In this document: positions 60,444 through 64,000 of the stretch, piece by piece
Layout of the letters: every line of letters starts with the position of its first letter
How positions within the stretch are numbered: position 1 is the first letter of the stretch
Program-made: the position numbers and the translations under genes
Notes under the pieces: generated by a model
Database searches by the model: none
Seen by the model: only the letters and a program-made list of their open reading frames with translations
Told to the model about the DNA's origin: nothing
DNA from: Alopecurus myosuroides
Lineage: Eukaryota; Streptophyta; Magnoliopsida; Poales; Poaceae
Assembly (NCBI GenBank): GCA_028641055.1
Contig: CM054062.1
Span: forward strand, 24,126,536-24,190,535
DNA length: 64,000 bases
Direction: 5' to 3'

Positions 60444-63400
60444 TGTCGCACCCGGACTTCTAAAGGATACTCGTCGTTCCGTTGAACAGTAGTAGATTGG
60501 ATTACGGGGCTTACCGGCACCCGCGTCCTCTTACTAGTAGGCTAACACACGTATGTGTGAAACCAACCCCTATCTGTTCAGCGTCGACGTAAACTATCCC
60601 ATAGAAATCAGGATACTACCATTGACGTACTTCATACCATACACACATGGTACGTCAACGACGTTGAACAAAATGATAACACAACAGATCTCTAAGACAC
60701 AAAAGATGGAAATAAGTTGCAAATGGCTCTCATTAGAGCAGAGATAGTAAATACAATCATCCAGAGGACACATGTCCCAACATAACATCATTACAACTCA
60801 GCGGAAGCATTCAAAGGGTCTGAGTACAGACAAATCAAAATAGGCTTAAGAAGCCGGCAAATGGAAGGAAGACAGAGCCCATCCACGTAGTCTCGGATCC
60901 TGCCCGGGTCCGCTATCTACTCGTCGGCAGCCTCGTCAAACTCCACGTAGTAGCCGTCACCTGGATCCTCGTAAGCGTAGTCTGCGGAAACCACAGCCCC
61001 AAAGGGGTCAGTACAACAACGTACTGGCAAGCAAGACTCACAGTTCACCAAAGTGTAACCCGTCAACACCAAGCACAGATGCCTTGGGTTCAACGGAAGA
61101 AAAGGGATATGAAAGATGATGCAACTGGCTGCTCTAACCAACTACAGAACATACTACAACTTCCGGGCTAACAGAAAGAGATAAGATAGCGTATAGTAAC
61201 CAACTATAACTAACCACCAATCAAACCCATCCTGGATCTCGCCCCTTATCCAAAGAAGCAATCCGAGGATAACTCACACAGTTGGATTAATGATGGATCA
61301 AGTTATTGTGGCAATAAGACTATTACTAGTCAAGTTATTATTAGTTAGGTGTAAGTTGTTCTGAGTACTTGTTAGCCAGTACTTTCACCAAGTCAACCAT
61401 AACCGCGGAAAACACGGCTTCTCGAGAAGATTTATCCCTGCAGGGGTGCACCAATTTGGCCGTACACGTAAGAATATCCCGCCAGACGGGAATCAAACCC
61501 ACCAAGCGAGGCACTCTACACAACTCAACCCTTCTTCGCATCAAGCCCAAAGCACCACGTGATGTGCGTGCGCGGCTAATCGAGCCCCACGAAGAAAAGG
61601 GGACCCTCATAGCACTCTAAGACCACGCCGCCCTAAATGCCGACTACAAAAGTTCCACCCTGGCCTCGGGTTCGTACCTGCATATGAGTGCATCAAATGG
61701 AAAGCCCGAACTAAGTGTGGCGATTTGGACGAGGTGCGAATCGAATCAAATTGAGGGGGGCGCCCATACACGCTTCCCACATGCGGGTAGTGCGCTCATC
61801 ATGGATCAGTAGACAAGACCCTTTTCCTATTAGGGTCGACACTAGCAGGCCTCAAAACCACGCCGGGCCTCCTGCCGGTGCCTTATCAGCAAATTATTAT
61901 TACCCAAGATTAACAGGTTGTTGTTTAACATCGAGCCCCAGAATATAATAGAGATATGATAACAGAAAGTAACGGGTAACAGACTCGAGCAAAAACAACC
62001 CTAAGCATGCTAGTAAGACACGGGCTCAAACAATGGGGTGATAGGAGTGGAGGTGAGGCAATATCATGGTTCAGGGTATCATGTGGTAGGTTCGTAATAG
62101 AAGCAACGATACATAGGGCTAGCAAAAATAGACAACGGAAACTATCGGTAACCAATGTTGAAAGGAACACAGTGGTTCATGTGAGTGATAACTTGCCTGC
62201 AAACCCAGCAGCCTGGTACTGAGCTAGATCCTCAGAAGGGGTGCTGTAAGTATCGTCTGTCTCAACGTCGTCGTCTATCCGAGAAGAAGCAAACAAACAA
62301 TACAGAAAGGTAAACAATCAATATCATGGCATAGTGCACAGTCATGGGATGATGCATGTCAAGTTAATGGATGCATCAAAATAAACTAGTTGACAAGGTA
62401 ACACAATTTAAATGGACCCATATGCAATTTGATTGCATATGGAAAAAGGTCCATGAATTATGGTTGAAACAATTGTTTTACAACTAACCAACAGGTGAAA
62501 GTGGTTTAGTATGATGCATGCATGATGAAAACAACAAAATAACAACAATGGAATCAAAAGGAAATAAGGTTTACCCATTTGGAAAATTTTAGTTATTAAG
62601 TTAAGAATTTTGGTTCCTTAAAGGTGACACACAAGCATTTGTTTTTTTCAGCCATTTAAATTGTTCAAAACAAATAACAAAATTCATATTTGAAAAGATC
62701 ACAAAATTTTAGGTGGATTACATGTTTCAAATATTGAAAAAGGAATTAGGATGAATTTATTATGAATTAAACAAGATTAAACAAGTTTTAAATGAATTTA
62801 AAACAAGCATGAATATTAATTGAATTTTTATTTGTTCAAGACATTAAATAAAATTCATATCTGGAAAGGTTTTGTTTTTCTAGTTTGAAAACATATTTTG
62901 CATGTTCAAAAATAATTTAATTTGAGAAAGTTATGAATTTAGCAAATTTAAATGATTTAAACAAGGTTTAAATTATTTAGGCAATTTTAATTATTCAAAC
63001 CATGAAACAAAATTTATATTTGAAAAGTTGGTTTGAAAAGGTATGGAAAACTTATTTTATTTGCATTATTTGCATTAAGTATGAATTAGTTACGCAATTA
63101 TTTAAATTACAAATGAATTGTTTGAATTTGAATTTTGGATGCATTTGGAAAATTCAAAACAGTACACAAATGGTTTAAATAGATAGACAATTTAATTTGG
63201 ATCAACAAACATATTTCACTTTTATTATTTGGAGTTACAAAATAAAAGTTATTAGCTTTTTAAGTTTAAGGACCAATCTGCAATTTAAAAGGACTTTGAT
63301 TTAAACAGAAAAGGTTAAAAACTTTTTATACAGCGTAGACATCTACCCTAGGCACTGCCAGTGGGCCTAGGGCCAACGTGTGCACGCGTGGCACCAGTGC

Positions 63401-64000
63401 CACAGACAGGTGGGGCCTGCCTGTCAGTGCCCCGCGCAAAAGGTTGGATTTAATCCGCGGAGCCAAGGCTCGAACCTTGGACCTGCCTCGCTCGCGCTAG
63501 CACTGCAACCACTGCAGTACGCTTTCAGTTTTGACAGATACAGGGACGCGGACAGGTTATGGTTCATCTGCGAGTTAACTGAACTCAAACGCGCGCGCGC
63601 TGTCTGAACCTCGTCAGAGAACGACGCCGGCGACGATCACCGTGGCTACTCGCGCGTGCTGGCGTGTACGTGTGCTGCGTGTGCGAGGTGGGGCATGTGC
63701 TCGTGCAGAGAAGAGGGAGGTGGAGGACACGTGACGCTCACCGGCGATGTAGGCGTTGCAGAGGCGCGGTGTAGACGGCGGCGGCGACAGCGACGTGGTC
63801 GTGGACGGCGGCGGCGTTGTGGTGACTCTCCGGGGTGGCTGCGGTGTTCAAACGGAAGAGGGAGACGTGGTGGTCTGGTTCCCGTAGCTAGGTGGGTAGG
63901 TGGTGCGTCGAGGTGGCGGCGGCGTCCATGGATTCAGAGGTGGCGCTACGGTGGCGGCGGCAGAGAGGGGATCGGCAGCGAGGAAGAGGGAAATTTGGCG
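60444..64000. mobile_element. Probable long LTR (Gypsy-like), running off the right edge
   Basis: Starts TGTCGCACCCGG and shows AACTCAGCGGAAGC at about 60795-60808, strings I associate with long LTRs of grass Gypsy elements. The body goes from mixed sequence to a very AT-rich part (62300-63350, with repeated AAATTTAAAT-type words) and then a GC-rich end (63360-64000). Short frames such as 60917-61141 on the minus strand (ending YAYEDPGDGYYVEFDEAADE) are acidic and have no domain. The other LTR and target site are outside the window. The call is tentative. Confidence 0.35.
63455..63522 (-). other. tRNA-like sequence with Pol III-type boxes (antisense)
   Basis: On the minus strand GGTTCGAGCCT (63467-63477) matches the Pol III B-box consensus with one mismatch. 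About 30 bp upstream, TACTGCAGTGGTT (63507-63519) is A-box-like with three mismatches. The spacing is tRNA-like. It is more likely a fossil or chance match than a working tRNA; no full cloverleaf was found. Confidence 0.3.

Noticed and set aside
63455..63522. Functional tRNA gene
   Set aside because: The A-box has three mismatches and I could not build a cloverleaf; kept only as tRNA-like.

Overview
This is plant nuclear DNA, almost certainly from a large-genome grass. The basis is the set of repeat families: SIRE/Maximus-like Copia, Athila- and Tat-lineage Gypsy, a CACTA element with grass-type TTTAGTCCCGG subterminal repeats, PIF/Harbinger and Mutator-like relics, and plant introns. A Triticeae or close Pooideae source is an inference. 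I found no intact ordinary host gene. The window is a stack of nested transposable elements plus a few gene-like units carried by them or broken by them. Motifs were read by eye, with no database search; family names rest on domain motifs.

Left part (1-17.8 kb). The 3' end of an Athila-like Gypsy element (3' LTR 463-1882) abuts a SIRE-type Copia element. That Copia has no 5' LTR in the window. It runs through gag, protease, integrase, RT and RNase H, then a broken extra 'env-position' gene and its 3' LTR (10506-11901). After it come a Harbinger ORF1 relic, a Gypsy LTR end with primer binding site, another LTR fragment, two Harbinger-like ends and an unassigned GC-rich stretch.

Middle (17.8-47 kb), a three-level nest. 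A multi-exon plant-mobile-domain (PMD) gene (18433-44840) lies between clusters of inverted TGTAGCGCC/GGCGCTACA motifs. Its third recognised coding exon is split by an Athila-lineage element (19603-43297, target duplication CATGT). Inside that sits a Tat-lineage element in the opposite orientation (25497-40415, target duplication CTCAT). The Tat element has gag-pol on the minus strand and an eight-exon antisense gene on the plus strand. A truncated Mutator-like transposase N-terminus follows at 45.2-46.6 kb.

Right part (47-64 kb). A decayed gene of unknown function has at least three exons that join in phase (48022-50437). A young short-LTR Copia (50915-56144, target duplication CCAGT) keeps one reading frame broken only by three stop codons. 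A 2.8-kb CACTA element (56439-59235, target duplication AGA) carries a spliced, stop-free DEDDy 3'-5' exonuclease of 203 residues. Next come a 124-bp tandem repeat with a possible minus-strand promoter, and what looks like a long LTR running off the right edge.

Inferred order of events: the PMD element came first, then Athila, then Tat. The Copia and CACTA elements inserted separately into the sequence at 47-60 kb. Most in-frame stops can be explained by C-to-T (or G-to-A) changes, as expected of methylated, silenced repeats.
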